The notes beneath the pieces were generated by a model. The model was given only the letters and a program-made list of their open reading frames with translations, was not told the DNA's origin and made no database searches. Source: an uncultured Eubacterium sp. (GTDB lineage: Bacteria > Bacillota > Clostridia > Lachnospirales > Lachnospiraceae). Taken from it: a DNA stretch of 64,000 bases. Shown here in pieces: positions 7,638 through 16,418 of this stretch. The stretch lies in the NCBI GenBank assembly GCA_900552795.1, contig USBB01000006.1, positions 23,959 to 87,958 on the forward strand. The letters run 5' to 3'. How positions within the stretch are numbered: position 1 is the stretch's first letter; every line of letters starts with the position of its first letter. Made by a program: the position numbers and the translations under genes.

Positions 7638-7666
7638 TAAGGATAAAAGTCCTTATTTCTATTATA
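7638..7666 (-). promoter_or_regulatory. Candidate promoter -10 with overlapping palindromic operator
   Basis: On the minus strand TATAAT (7661-7666) is followed 5 nt later by the inverted repeat TAAGGA-N6-TCCTTA (7638-7655), which would cover the transcription start of the G3E GTPase operon. The position suits a repressor site, possibly metal-responsive. No good -35 is seen at 17 nt. Confidence 0.4.
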
Positions 7667-7694
7667 CTGCTGTTGTCAAGTAGAATAATCTCAC

Positions 7695-7756
7695 CAAAAA
7701 AAGGCAGTATAAACAGTCCCTCACATTTTTAATGCAATGCCTGCTTAATACTGCCT
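7695..7756 (-). terminator. Intrinsic terminator after aroA
   Basis: AGGCAGTAT (7702-7710) and its complement (7748-7756) form a 9-bp stem with a 37-nt loop. A run of seven or more U follows on the minus strand. Confidence 0.7.
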
Positions 7757-7772
7757 GATATTTATAAAGGTA

Positions 7773-9062
7773 CTATCTCAATGTCTCAAGCACCTCAAAA
7801 TAATTTTCAAATGTCTTTTTACAACACATATAATTATCAATCACTATTCCGTCACAGCGCAGTCCTATAAGTGCAAATGACATCGCCATCCTGTGGTCCT
7901 CATATGTATCTATTACTGCAGGACTTATATCTGACGGATATATCTTTATAGCTGTTTCTTCCTCACAAACCTTTACGCCAAGCTTTGAAAGCTCAGTGAC
8001 TATCGCGTTGATTCTGTCAGATTCCTGTAACCTTATATGTCCGATATTTCTTATATATGTAGGTGTTTTTGCAAACGGAGCAAGCACTGCCAGAGTCATT
8101 GCCTGATCTGAAAAGTCATTCATATCGATGTCAACACCGTTATAACTGCCATTTTCCGGTCCTGTAACCCTTATACCACAAGCTTCTTCCTCTACGATAC
8201 AACCCATGTCTTTTAATACGCCAAGAAATTTCATATCGCCCTGCATAGATGTAAAATGAACACCTTTTACAAGAATACTGCTGCCGGTTAGTGCCGCTGC
8301 CGCATAAAAATAACATGCAGCCGATACATCAGCCTCAACCTGATACGTTCCTGATACATATTTCTGATCAGGCGCAATTTCATACACATTGCCCTCATGT
8401 ACAATATTACAGCCGAACTGATGCATCATCTTTGATGTAATTTTTATATATGCACCTTCTGTTTTCTTACTTGTAATATTTATTTTCAAGCCATTTTCAA
8501 GGCCCGGAGCGACCATCATAAGCGCACTCAAAAACTGTGTACTCTCACTTATATCAATAAATACCTCTCTGCCCGGCACAGCCCCATTATAAGACGCCCC
8601 CCTTACCTTGACAGGAAGATAACCCTCATTTTCAAGAAACGTAAACTGTGCCCCCAAAGATTCAAGTGCTTCAAACAATGGTTTCATAGGTCGTCTCTTC
8701 ATCTGCTCCGAAGCATTAATCGTATATTCTCCGTCAGACAACCCTAACATTGCTGTCAAAAATCTTGCCGCCGTACCCGCACTTCCGACATTGATAACAG
8801 CCTCTTTCTTAGGTATTGTTCCGCCATTACCATAAATAATTGCGTATTTTTCAACCTCATTTACCTCGACTATATAGCCCAAAGAAATGAGACTTGCAAG
8901 AAAATGTCTTGAATCATCACTGAACAACACTCCGTTCAATCTGCATTCGCCCTTTGACATTGCAGCCATAAGAAGAGCTCTGTTTGTAATACTTTTAGAG
9001 CCCGGAACCTCCACTGTACAGTTAACCGGATGCTGAAGCTTTTTTACTCTATACTGTGACAT
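7773..9062 (-). CDS. aroA: 3-phosphoshikimate 1-carboxyvinyltransferase (EPSP synthase)
   Basis: A 429-residue cytosolic enzyme of the shikimate pathway that joins phosphoenolpyruvate to shikimate-3-phosphate. Visible motifs are the N-terminal VEVPGSKSITNRALLMAA, the SAGTAARFLTAMLG loop, MKRRPMKPLFEALESLGA and the C-terminal DRINAIVTEL plus DTYEDHRMAMSFAL. The second Met (9062) is chosen because GGAG lies 6 nt upstream of it. An ATG four codons earlier lacks a good SD. It is last in the run with citrate synthase and is followed by a terminator. No other aro gene is in the window. Confidence 0.95.
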   Translation of the reverse strand: MSQYRVKKLQHPVNCTVEVPGSKSITNRALLMAAMSKGECRLNGVLFSDDSRHFLASLISLGYIVEVNEVEKYAIIYGNGGTIPKKEAVINVGSAGTAARFLTAMLGLSDGEYTINASEQMKRRPMKPLFEALESLGAQFTFLENEGYLPVKVRGASYNGAVPGREVFIDISESTQFLSALMMVAPGLENGLKINITSKKTEGAYIKITSKMMHQFGCNIVHEGNVYEIAPDQKYVSGTYQVEADVSAACYFYAAAALTGSSILVKGVHFTSMQGDMKFLGVLKDMGCIVEEEACGIRVTGPENGSYNGVDIDMNDFSDQAMTLAVLAPFAKTPTYIRNIGHIRLQESDRINAIVTELSKLGVKVCEEETAIKIYPSDISPAVIDTYEDHRMAMSFALIGLRCDGIVIDNYMCCKKTFENYFEVLETLR

Positions 9063-9142
9063 TTTTATCTCCATTTCTGCTCATATGCCTGCACACTGCA
9101 CACATTGAGAAACGCCTTTAATGTTCTTTATTTAAGACTCAA

Positions 9143-10534
9143 TTATAATTCTTCACTATTTGCTCTTTGCTGTATATCTTCATAATCTCTATGATGTCCA
9201 ACATACTTGTATGCCGGACGAATGATTTTTCCTGCATTTACAAGCTCTTCAAGACGGTGAGAACACCAGCCCGAAATTCTTGCAATAGCAAAAATAGGTG
9301 TGAAAAGCTCCTCAGGAATTCCAAGCATTGAATATACAAATCCGCTGTAGAAATCAACATTTGCACATACAGGCTTAAACATCTGATGCTTCTGCATGAT
9401 AAGCTTTCCAGCCTCCTCCTCAATCATCTCATAAAGTGCAAATTCTTTCTGCATACCCTTTTCCTCTGAGAGGCTCTTTGCAAATTTCTTTAAAATAACT
9501 GCTCTCGGATCTGAATTTGTATATACTGCATGTCCCATTCCATAAATAAGACCAGCTCCGTCAAAAGCTTTCTTATCAAGTATTTTTCCAAGATATGTAC
9601 ATACTTCCTCACGATTCTCCCAGTTCTTGCAATTTGCTTCTATATCAGCAAACATTTTCTGCACCTTAAGGTTTGCACCACCATGACGAGGTCCCTTAAG
9701 AGATGCTATCGAAGCAGCTATCGTTGAATAAGTATCTGTTCCCGAAGATGTAACAACATGTGTTGTAAATGTCGAATTATTTCCGCCGCCATGCTCTGCA
9801 TGAAGCACAAGACAGATATCCAAAACCTTAGCCTCAAGCTCCGTAAACTGTCCGTCATCTCTCATCATATAAAGAAGATTTTCAGCTATTGAATAATCCT
9901 TGCGTGGATTTTTAATCATAAGTGTTCCGTCAAGCTTGTAATGTCTGTATGCCTGATATGCGTATACGGAAATAAGCGGCATTTTCGCTATAAGCTGAAG
10001 CGACTGTCTAAGAACATTCGGAACCGTTATGTCATCAGGCTTCTCATCATAAGAATAAAGACTTAAAATACTCTTCATAAGCGAATTCATAAGATTTGCG
10101 CTTGTTGCTTTCATAATTACATCACGTATAAATGCTCCTGAAAGCTCCTCAAGGTCGGTAAGTATATGAACAAAGTTTGCAAGCTGATCCTGTGTAGGCA
10201 AAGAACCGAAAAGCAGCAGATATGTAGTTTCCTCAAAACCATACTTTCTGTCACCAAAGCCCTTTATAAGCTGTTCAACATTGTAACCCTGAAAATAGAG
10301 CTGACCGTCTACAGGAATCTTTCTTCCTCCGACACTGTTGCAGCCGCACACATCAGATATTTCAGTAAGACCTGTAAGAACACCGTTTCCGTTGCTGTCT
10401 CTTAATCCTCTCTTAACATCGTACTCAACATAAAGATTAGGATCTATCGAACCTGAACGCGTACACTGCTTTACAAGCTCCTCAAATGCACTTGCCTCAA
10501 CTGTAGTAAGTTCCATCATCTGCTGGTTATTCAT
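9143..10534 (-). CDS. Citrate synthase
   Basis: A 463-residue type I-like citrate/2-methylcitrate synthase condensing acetyl-CoA with oxaloacetate. Catalytic residues are visible: His in LHAEHGGGNNST, His in YGMGHAVYT and Asp in NVDFYSGFVYSML. The N-terminal 60 or so residues before the core are typical of the Clostridial long form. In fermenters lacking a full TCA cycle it probably feeds 2-oxoglutarate/glutamate synthesis, which is inference. It overlaps the upstream C_GCAxxG_C_C gene by 8 bp and lies 80 nt before aroA. Confidence 0.93.
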   Translation of the reverse strand: MNNQQMMELTTVEASAFEELVKQCTRSGSIDPNLYVEYDVKRGLRDSNGNGVLTGLTEISDVCGCNSVGGRKIPVDGQLYFQGYNVEQLIKGFGDRKYGFEETTYLLLFGSLPTQDQLANFVHILTDLEELSGAFIRDVIMKATSANLMNSLMKSILSLYSYDEKPDDITVPNVLRQSLQLIAKMPLISVYAYQAYRHYKLDGTLMIKNPRKDYSIAENLLYMMRDDGQFTELEAKVLDICLVLHAEHGGGNNSTFTTHVVTSSGTDTYSTIAASIASLKGPRHGGANLKVQKMFADIEANCKNWENREEVCTYLGKILDKKAFDGAGLIYGMGHAVYTNSDPRAVILKKFAKSLSEEKGMQKEFALYEMIEEEAGKLIMQKHQMFKPVCANVDFYSGFVYSMLGIPEELFTPIFAIARISGWCSHRLEELVNAGKIIRPAYKYVGHHRDYEDIQQRANSEEL

Positions 10535-11027
10535 TCTTATTCCCTCCGATTAATTCTTTTTCTATTATACTGCATGCATCTCTTATAAGGCTGATACACG
10601 GTCTTTTTTTATAATACTCATTGGTCCTTTCACTAGGAACCGGTGACGAACCATCTTTTCTTATAGTATCAAGGCCTAAAAGTTCCCTGCATATTATACT
10701 GCCTCCGCTTATTTTCTTAAATTCATCTGCCAGATGCTGCACAACTTTATAATTGTACTCTTTTCCCTTAGGGTCATGCTCTGTGGTACAGCCTGTCTCA
10801 AGCCCTGCTGCAAGAGCTATTGCCGACATACAGCCGCATACCTCCCGCATCCGCCCCATTCCTCCGCCAAATGAAGCTGAGATTTTTAATGCTGTTTTCT
10901 CATCCATACCATAAACATCTGAAAATGCTGCAAATACGGATTGCGAACAGTTAAACCCCTTTCTGAATAACTGCTCAGCTCTGTCTGCCCTTGACAAACA
11001 GGCCTCATCGTAAGATGTATTCTCCAT
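10527..11027 (-). CDS. C_GCAxxG_C_C family redox-type protein
   Basis: A 166-residue protein matching the C_GCAxxG_C_C family: FNCSQSVFAAFSD near the N-terminus, SFGGGMGRMREVCGCMSAIALA in the middle, then IICRELLGL and RPCISLIRDA. Its conserved cysteines suggest a metal or redox site, but the function of the family is unknown. The start at 11027 is preferred over an ATG four codons upstream because GAGG lies 6 nt before it. It overlaps citrate synthase, so coupled translation is likely. The promoter is at 11129-11157. Confidence 0.85.
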   Translation of the reverse strand: MENTSYDEACLSRADRAEQLFRKGFNCSQSVFAAFSDVYGMDEKTALKISASFGGGMGRMREVCGCMSAIALAAGLETGCTTEHDPKGKEYNYKVVQHLADEFKKISGGSIICRELLGLDTIRKDGSSPVPSERTNEYYKKRPCISLIRDACSIIEKELIGGNKNE

Positions 11028-11128
11028 AGAAATCCTCATTTCTGCTTTATGCTCCTGTGCCGGAGGAATAGTGAATCAAATGTAAAATTTAATTCTCCGA
11101 TTCTTTAGTAAGCTTAATAATTGTTAGT

Positions 11129-11157
11129 ATTATGATATATTTGCATTAATTTGTCAA
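11129..11157 (-). promoter_or_regulatory. Sigma-A promoter for the Cys-rich protein/citrate synthase/aroA operon
   Basis: TTGACA (11152-11157) and CATAAT (11129-11134) with a 17-nt spacer on the minus strand. The leader is about 95 nt long and includes an ATTCCTCCGGCACAGG stretch that resembles part of the leader repeat at 38.7 kb. Confidence 0.7.
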
Positions 11158-11189
11158 TGTAATGAAATTATCACGCCTGTTCTGCTATA

Positions 11190-11750
11190 TCAATGAAAAA
11201 CACAATTTTTATCTATAAATTCGTCACCGAAAAATTCTCTGTATATCCCTTCAATTTCTGCCCGTATCTGCTCATCGCCAAGCTCATTGCCAGCATATAA
11301 AATGCTATACTCATTGTCCGCAAAGCTGCATGATACATGGCTTACTTTTATATCGTTTTTTTCGTAAAAGCCCTTACGTCTTATCATATAATCCCTGTCC
11401 TGCTCAGGTCTTGCCAAATCAGGATTTTCAATCTCCAAAATCATATGAACATCATCCTGTTTTGCAAGCTCCACAAGCTTTCTTAAAAATTTTGAGCCAT
11501 ATCCCTTTGAACGTTTATCTGAAACAACTGCAAAATAATCAAGCAGCCTTACTTTATTGACCATAGACTGTATAAAAAATGCGTATGCCTTAATCTCATC
11601 CTCTTCCATATATGCACATGCATAATATTGACCATTCTGCACTCCCTCAAGTATCCGTCTTAAAGATTTAACCTCACTTGCCGGAAAATCATTTAAAATA
11701 TATTTGTTGTATATATTCGTAATTTCTTCAATATCTAATATTTTTACCAT
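11190..11750 (-). CDS. GNAT-family N-acetyltransferase
   Basis: A 186-residue GNAT protein. The acetyl-CoA binding signature reads KRSKGYGSKFLRKLVELA (about residues 90-107), preceded by the beta-strand VRLLDYFAVVSD. The substrate cannot be told. The second Met at 11750 is chosen because GGAG lies 5 nt upstream of it. The gene is divergent from the SDR gene and the two promoter regions overlap (candidate TTGATA-17-TATAGA on the minus strand). Confidence 0.8.
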   Translation of the reverse strand: MVKILDIEEITNIYNKYILNDFPASEVKSLRRILEGVQNGQYYACAYMEEDEIKAYAFFIQSMVNKVRLLDYFAVVSDKRSKGYGSKFLRKLVELAKQDDVHMILEIENPDLARPEQDRDYMIRRKGFYEKNDIKVSHVSCSFADNEYSILYAGNELGDEQIRAEIEGIYREFFGDEFIDKNCVFH

Positions 11751-11773
11751 AACAATCTCCATTTCCGTATAAA

Positions 11774-11802
11774 TTGACTATACTTTCTATAAATAATATA
11801 AT
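11774..11802 (+). promoter_or_regulatory. Sigma-A promoter for the SDR gene
   Basis: TTGACT (11774-11779), 17 nt, TATAAT (11797-11802), about 48 nt upstream of the ATG. Confidence 0.75.
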
Positions 11803-11849
11803 TCAGGGTATCAAAACAATCTGAATAAAAAAATGAAAGGATTAACATT

Positions 11850-12608
11850 ATGCCAACAGCCTTTATAACAGGCGCCAGCTCCGGTATCGGGCGCGAATTT
11901 GCCATAAACTTAAGCCACAGAGGATACAGCCTTATTCTCACCTCCAGAAATAAATCTGCTCTTGATAATCTTGCCGCTTCACTTAACACTGATTGTACCA
12001 TTATACAAGCTGATTTATCAAATGAAAATGAATGTGCATACCTTATAAATGAAATAAAAAACCATGACATTGATATTCTTATCAATAATGCCGGCTTCGG
12101 GGAGATTGGAAGCTTCGATAAAACAAGCCTCGAAAAAGAAATAAACATGATTAATGTAAATATTAAAGCACTTCATATGATTACTAAGGCCATTCTGCCT
12201 CTTTTTATCAAAAAAGACAGCGGTTTTATACTAAATGTCGCCTCCAGTGCAGGACTCCTTCCGGCAGGCCCTTACATGGCAGCCTACTATGCAACAAAAT
12301 CTTATGTAACAAGTCTTACCTGCGCCATAGCACATGAACTTAAACAAAGCAAAAGCAATGTAAATATAAGCGTACTGTGCCCCGGCCCGGTAAATACTAA
12401 TTTCAACAAGACTGCTGGCGTAAAATCAGCCCTCAAAGGAATATCAGCCAAAAAATGCGCTGACTATGCCCTGAAAAAGATGTTCAGGGGCAAACTCATA
12501 ATCGTACCTGGTATTCCGATTAAGCTTACCGTTTTCGCTGCCCATATCTTTCCGCGAAAGATAATAATTTCCATGACAGCAAAACAACAGTCAAAAAAAT
12601 TTCGTTAA
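11850..12608 (+). CDS. SDR-family short-chain oxidoreductase
   Basis: A 252-residue classical short-chain dehydrogenase/reductase. It shows the NAD(P)-binding TGASSGIGREFA at residues 7-18, NNAGFGEIGSF near residue 80, the catalytic Ser in LNVASSAGLLPAG, YYATKSY as the YxxxK dyad, and CPGPVNTNF. The DltE/YqjQ-like C-terminal region (KKCADYALKKMFRGKLIIVPG) is typical of general SDRs with unknown substrate. GAAAGG precedes the ATG. It stands alone on the plus strand and converges with whiA. Confidence 0.88.
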   Translation: MPTAFITGASSGIGREFAINLSHRGYSLILTSRNKSALDNLAASLNTDCTIIQADLSNENECAYLINEIKNHDIDILINNAGFGEIGSFDKTSLEKEINMINVNIKALHMITKAILPLFIKKDSGFILNVASSAGLLPAGPYMAAYYATKSYVTSLTCAIAHELKQSKSNVNISVLCPGPVNTNFNKTAGVKSALKGISAKKCADYALKKMFRGKLIIVPGIPIKLTVFAAHIFPRKIIISMTAKQQSKKFR

Positions 12609-12638
12609 GATAAGAGAAAGAGGTTTAATCATCCGCAT

Positions 12639-13580
12639 TTACTCACCTCTTAATTTCTGTGCGATTTCGCTGATTTTCCTCAGCCTGTGGTTTACTCCTG
12701 ATTTTCCGACCTGAGGTGTCAGCAGCTCGCCTATATCCTTAAGATTCATATCCGGATTTTCAAGCCTTACAACCGCAACATCGTACAATGCACGGTTTAG
12801 CGTATTAAGACCAACAGTATCACGTATATATTCTATATCCTTAATCTGCTTGACTGCCGCTTCTATAGTTTTATTAAGATTTGCAGTCTCGCAGTTAACT
12901 TTCCTGTTTACATCATTGCGCATATCCTTTAAAATCATCACATTTGTAAGATTCATCTGTGATACAAATGCGCCCATAAGGTTTAAACAGTCCGTGATAT
13001 TGTTTCCCTCTTTTATGTATACAACATAATTTTTCTTCCTCTGTATAACCTTAGCCTCAAGCTTAAAAAAATCAAAAAGCTCCTTTAAAGTTTCGGCATC
13101 ATTTTGTGTATTGCACACTACCTCATAATGATAAAATTTGTGAGGATCACTTATTGAACCGGATACCATAAATGCGCCTCTTATAAATGCCCTCTTGCAG
13201 CATTCCTTCTGTATAAGTATCGGATGTACAAATACAGGTTTTATCGGCGCATTCTCCTTTTCGCGCCATTTTAGTGCCATAAGAATTCTTCTGACATCTT
13301 CCTGAATATCAAGCGACATATGAATAATGCTGTTTTTAGGACCCTCATAGTCATAATTTATATCTTCTTTTAGAATCCCGAACGTCTTTTGAAGCAAATC
13401 AGCAAATTTAGATGCTACAACTTCATTTTCCGTCGTCATAAACAATACATCTGTATTGTCAGGCGTATGCCACACAGCCCCTCCGAAAGCCATAAATGCT
13501 GCCAGCTCCGCAATCTGACAATGCTTTGCATTGTCAATTTTTGCGTAAAGCTCGTCTTTAACATCTGATGAAAATGACAT
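12639..13580 (-). CDS. whiA: DNA-binding protein WhiA
   Basis: A 313-residue WhiA. It starts MSFSSDVKDELYAKI, carries the LAGLIDADG-like core (KRAFIRGAFMVSGSISDPHK), and ends with the helix-turn-helix VVRLENPDMNLKDIGELL followed by GKSGVNHRLRKISEIA. WhiA affects cell division and chromosome organisation in Bacillus and sporulation division in actinomycetes. It lies 9 nt downstream of rapZ. In Bacillus yvcK sits between these two genes and is absent here. Confidence 0.95.
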   Translation of the reverse strand: MSFSSDVKDELYAKIDNAKHCQIAELAAFMAFGGAVWHTPDNTDVLFMTTENEVVASKFADLLQKTFGILKEDINYDYEGPKNSIIHMSLDIQEDVRRILMALKWREKENAPIKPVFVHPILIQKECCKRAFIRGAFMVSGSISDPHKFYHYEVVCNTQNDAETLKELFDFFKLEAKVIQRKKNYVVYIKEGNNITDCLNLMGAFVSQMNLTNVMILKDMRNDVNRKVNCETANLNKTIEAAVKQIKDIEYIRDTVGLNTLNRALYDVAVVRLENPDMNLKDIGELLTPQVGKSGVNHRLRKISEIAQKLRGE

Positions 13581-13589
13581 ATATATCCT

Positions 13590-14462
13590 CTATTTCTTTC
13601 TATGTGTATCTTTATCTATATCCCTGTGCTCCACCTTACAACCATATTCTGTACTTTTAAGCTTTCCGGCAAGCGCATTTGCAATTGTAACAGAACGGTG
13701 CTTACCGCCTGTACACCCAATAGCTATAACAAGACTGTTTTTTCCCTCCTCCACATAATTAGGAAGAAGGAACTTAATCATATCCTCAAGTTTTTCTATA
13801 AATATATCTGCTGCCTCAAATCCAAATACATAATCCCTTATCGCCTTATCATTTCCCGTAAGAGGCTTTAATTCTTCTATATAATAAGGATTTGGAAGAA
13901 AACGCACATCAAATACAAGGTCTGCATCGACAGGAATTCCGTATTTAAATCCAAAAGAGAGAACCGTAACAAACAAATTGCTGTATTCCGATTTCTCCAC
14001 AAATATTTTTTCCATCTCCTGCTTAAATTCTCTTGTAAGCATCTGACTTGTATCTACTATATAATCAGCGCGATTTCTAAGAAACTCCAGCTTACTGCGC
14101 TCTATTTCAATAGCTTTGTCTACTCTGTCGTCCTTTGCAAGCGGATGTGTACGCCTTGTCTCCTTGTATCTTTTCACAAGCACTTCATCTGAAGCGTCAA
14201 GATAAAGTATTTTATATGAAAAATGTTTGTCCGACATCTCATTTAATACTTCATCAATATCATCTATAGCAGCACCGCTTCTTATATCTATACTCATAGC
14301 TATATTTCTATATGACTTTTCCTGACCTTTTGCAAGACTGATAAATGTCGTCATAAGTGCAATCGGAATATTGTCAACGCAATAGTAGCCCTCGTCCTCG
14401 AGAATATTAAGTGCTGTAGATTTTCCGGCTCCCGACATTCCGGTCACAATTACTATATTCAT
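13590..14462 (-). CDS. rapZ: RapZ/YvcJ nucleotide-binding protein
   Basis: A 290-residue RapZ-family P-loop protein: VIVTGMSGAGKSTALNILED at the N-terminus, YYCVDNIPIALM, the Walker B-like region ILYLDASDEVLVKRYKETRR, and the C-terminal IAIGCTGGKHRSVTIANAL. In E. coli RapZ senses GlcN6P and directs GlmZ cleavage. In Firmicutes YvcJ affects competence and cell-envelope metabolism. It is in the run murB-rapZ-whiA with small gaps. GAAGGG precedes the ATG. Confidence 0.95.
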   Translation of the reverse strand: MNIVIVTGMSGAGKSTALNILEDEGYYCVDNIPIALMTTFISLAKGQEKSYRNIAMSIDIRSGAAIDDIDEVLNEMSDKHFSYKILYLDASDEVLVKRYKETRRTHPLAKDDRVDKAIEIERSKLEFLRNRADYIVDTSQMLTREFKQEMEKIFVEKSEYSNLFVTVLSFGFKYGIPVDADLVFDVRFLPNPYYIEELKPLTGNDKAIRDYVFGFEAADIFIEKLEDMIKFLLPNYVEEGKNSLVIAIGCTGGKHRSVTIANALAGKLKSTEYGCKVEHRDIDKDTHRKK

Positions 14463-14504
14463 ACGTATATCCCTTCTTTTCCTGTATCAATAATCTCTAC
14501 ATCG

Positions 14505-15464
14505 CTAAAATCCCATTTTTTTGACTTCAAGCTCCAACTTTACGCCGCTTTCATGATATACTTTCTGCCTTATCATATCAGTAAGCTCTATAACATCCCT
14601 GGCAGTAGCATTTCCGGTATTAACAACAAAACCGCAATGTTTTGTGCTGACCATCGCTCCGCCTGCGCTTGCCCCTTTTAATCCTGCTTCCTGTATAAGC
14701 TTTCCTGCAAAATTACCCTCAGGTCTTTTAAATGTACTGCCTGCGCTCGGATATTCAAGCGGCTGTTTACTTACGCGGCTTGCTGAAAGCTCAGACATTT
14801 TTTCCTTTATACGTGTCTTGTCTCCCGGCTTTAACGCGATAACCGCATCAAGAACTATAAGCTCTTTTCTTGCTACAATACTTGTTCTGTAGCCCAGCTC
14901 AAGTTCTTCATTTGTAAGCTCTGATATGTTCCCCTCTGAATCCATAACGGTTGCTTTAACCAACACATCCTTTATCTCTCCGCCATAAGCTCCTGCATTC
15001 ATCATAACCGCGCCGCCAATGCTTCCAGGTATTCCGCTTGCAAATTCAAATCCAGTAAGGGAATTGTCTGCTGCTATTTTGCCGAGCTTTACAAGGCTCA
15101 TGCCTGCCTGAACCTTAATATATACGACATTTTCCTTATCAACTGCCGGGCCGGCATCACTGTGTAAAAATTCATAACCTGAATATCTGTCGTACAGCTT
15201 AATTACAACCGCACGCACTCCATCATCACTTACAAGAAGATTACTTCCGTTTCCAATAACATAATATGGAACTTTTTCTTTATTAAAAAGTTCCACAAGT
15301 TCCTTTATCTGCTCTGTTGTAGATGGAGTTACAAGATAATCAGCATTTCCTCCGATTTTGAAAGTAGTGTGCTTATTCATCGGCTCATCTTTAAGTACAT
15401 TTTTTGCTCCTGCTATTTTCTCCATTCGTGAACACAAATAATCACTATACATATAAACATCCAT
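14505..15464 (-). CDS. murB: UDP-N-acetylenolpyruvoylglucosamine reductase
   Basis: A 319-residue FAD-dependent MurB that makes UDP-MurNAc in peptidoglycan synthesis. Motifs: HTTFKIGGNADYLV, YYVIGNGSNLLVSDDG, the FASGIPGSIGGAVMMNAGAY stretch, EYPSAGSTFKRPEG with the catalytic Ser, and KHCGFVVNTGNATARDV. It matches the short Firmicute form. The start is ambiguous between MDVYMYSD and the Met four codons on. It is co-transcribed with the ROK kinase gene (30-nt gap). Confidence 0.95.
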   Translation of the reverse strand: MDVYMYSDYLCSRMEKIAGAKNVLKDEPMNKHTTFKIGGNADYLVTPSTTEQIKELVELFNKEKVPYYVIGNGSNLLVSDDGVRAVVIKLYDRYSGYEFLHSDAGPAVDKENVVYIKVQAGMSLVKLGKIAADNSLTGFEFASGIPGSIGGAVMMNAGAYGGEIKDVLVKATVMDSEGNISELTNEELELGYRTSIVARKELIVLDAVIALKPGDKTRIKEKMSELSASRVSKQPLEYPSAGSTFKRPEGNFAGKLIQEAGLKGASAGGAMVSTKHCGFVVNTGNATARDVIELTDMIRQKVYHESGVKLELEVKKMGF

Positions 15465-15494
15465 TCCGCTTTACGCATTTTTTCAAATCAATAA

Positions 15495-16418
15495 CTATCC
15501 GATAACAAGCTTTGCAGCTCCGTGCATACCTGCATCATTCCCAAGCTGTGCCCGTATAATAATGGTATTCCTGCTTGCATGAAATGCCATTTGTTTATAA
15601 TATTTTTTTACTTTATCTATAAAAAAGTCTCCTGCCGCAGACACTCCGCCGCCTATAATAAACCCTTCCGGGTCAACAACCGCAGAAACGCAGGCAAGAG
15701 ATTTTGCAAGATATTTTGAAACTTTCTCTATAACTGCAAGTGCCTCGTCATCTCCTGCCTTAGCAGCATCAAACACAAGCTTTGCATTCTCCTTTTTTCC
15801 AAGACGCGCAATCCCAGTCGCTGAAGCTGCCAGTTCAAGACATCCCGTTTTTCCGCAACTGCATGTATTTGTAAATTCATCAGCTATAGGCATATGGCCT
15901 ATCTCAGCCGCAGCACCGTTAAAACCGCTGATAATCTTTCCGCCGAGTATAAGTCCTCCGCCAACTCCTGTTCCTACTGTCACCATCATCATACTCTTAA
16001 AGCTTCTCCCGCTTCCGTGCCAGTATTCACCGAGCGCGGCAACATTTGCATCATTAGCTGCAAGTATCTTCCAGCTATCACAGACTCCACTGCCAAGTTC
16101 ATTATCAAGGCTGCTTTTTAAACTCTGCGCAGCATCAATTACACCCCAGCCTAAATTTACACATCTGTTGACAACGCTGTCACCGGTAACTGCTCCCGGA
16201 ACACCGAGACCCACGCCGGCAACATCTTCTGTGTCAATTTCTTCTTCAATAAGCGTTCTTTTTATATATACAGCTATATCATCAAATATATATGCACCGC
16301 TATTTTCTTTTCTTGTCTGCATTTCTTCTTTTTTAACCAGCATGCCGTCAACAGTAAAAACCCCGCATTTTATAGAAGTTCCGCCTATATCTATTCCGAA
16401 TACGATATCTTTACTCAT
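15495..16418 (-). CDS. ROK-family glucokinase-like sugar kinase
   Basis: A 307-residue ROK kinase: N-terminal ATP-binding FGIDIGGTSIKCGVF, VGLGVPGAV, MVTVGTGVGGGLILGGKI, GHMPI with the zinc-binding CSCGKTGCLE, and IIGGGVSAAG near the C-terminus. Glucose is the likeliest substrate by family and by its place next to hprK, but other hexoses are possible. It overlaps hprK by 8 bp, so sugar phosphorylation and HPr-based catabolite control are coupled here. Confidence 0.9.
   Translation of the reverse strand: MSKDIVFGIDIGGTSIKCGVFTVDGMLVKKEEMQTRKENSGAYIFDDIAVYIKRTLIEEEIDTEDVAGVGLGVPGAVTGDSVVNRCVNLGWGVIDAAQSLKSSLDNELGSGVCDSWKILAANDANVAALGEYWHGSGRSFKSMMMVTVGTGVGGGLILGGKIISGFNGAAAEIGHMPIADEFTNTCSCGKTGCLELAASATGIARLGKKENAKLVFDAAKAGDDEALAVIEKVSKYLAKSLACVSAVVDPEGFIIGGGVSAAGDFFIDKVKKYYKQMAFHASRNTIIIRAQLGNDAGMHGAAKLVIG

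Noticed and set aside
7670..7682. TTGACA as -35 for the G3E operon
   Set aside because: It lies only 7 nt from the TATAAT, too close to act as its -35.
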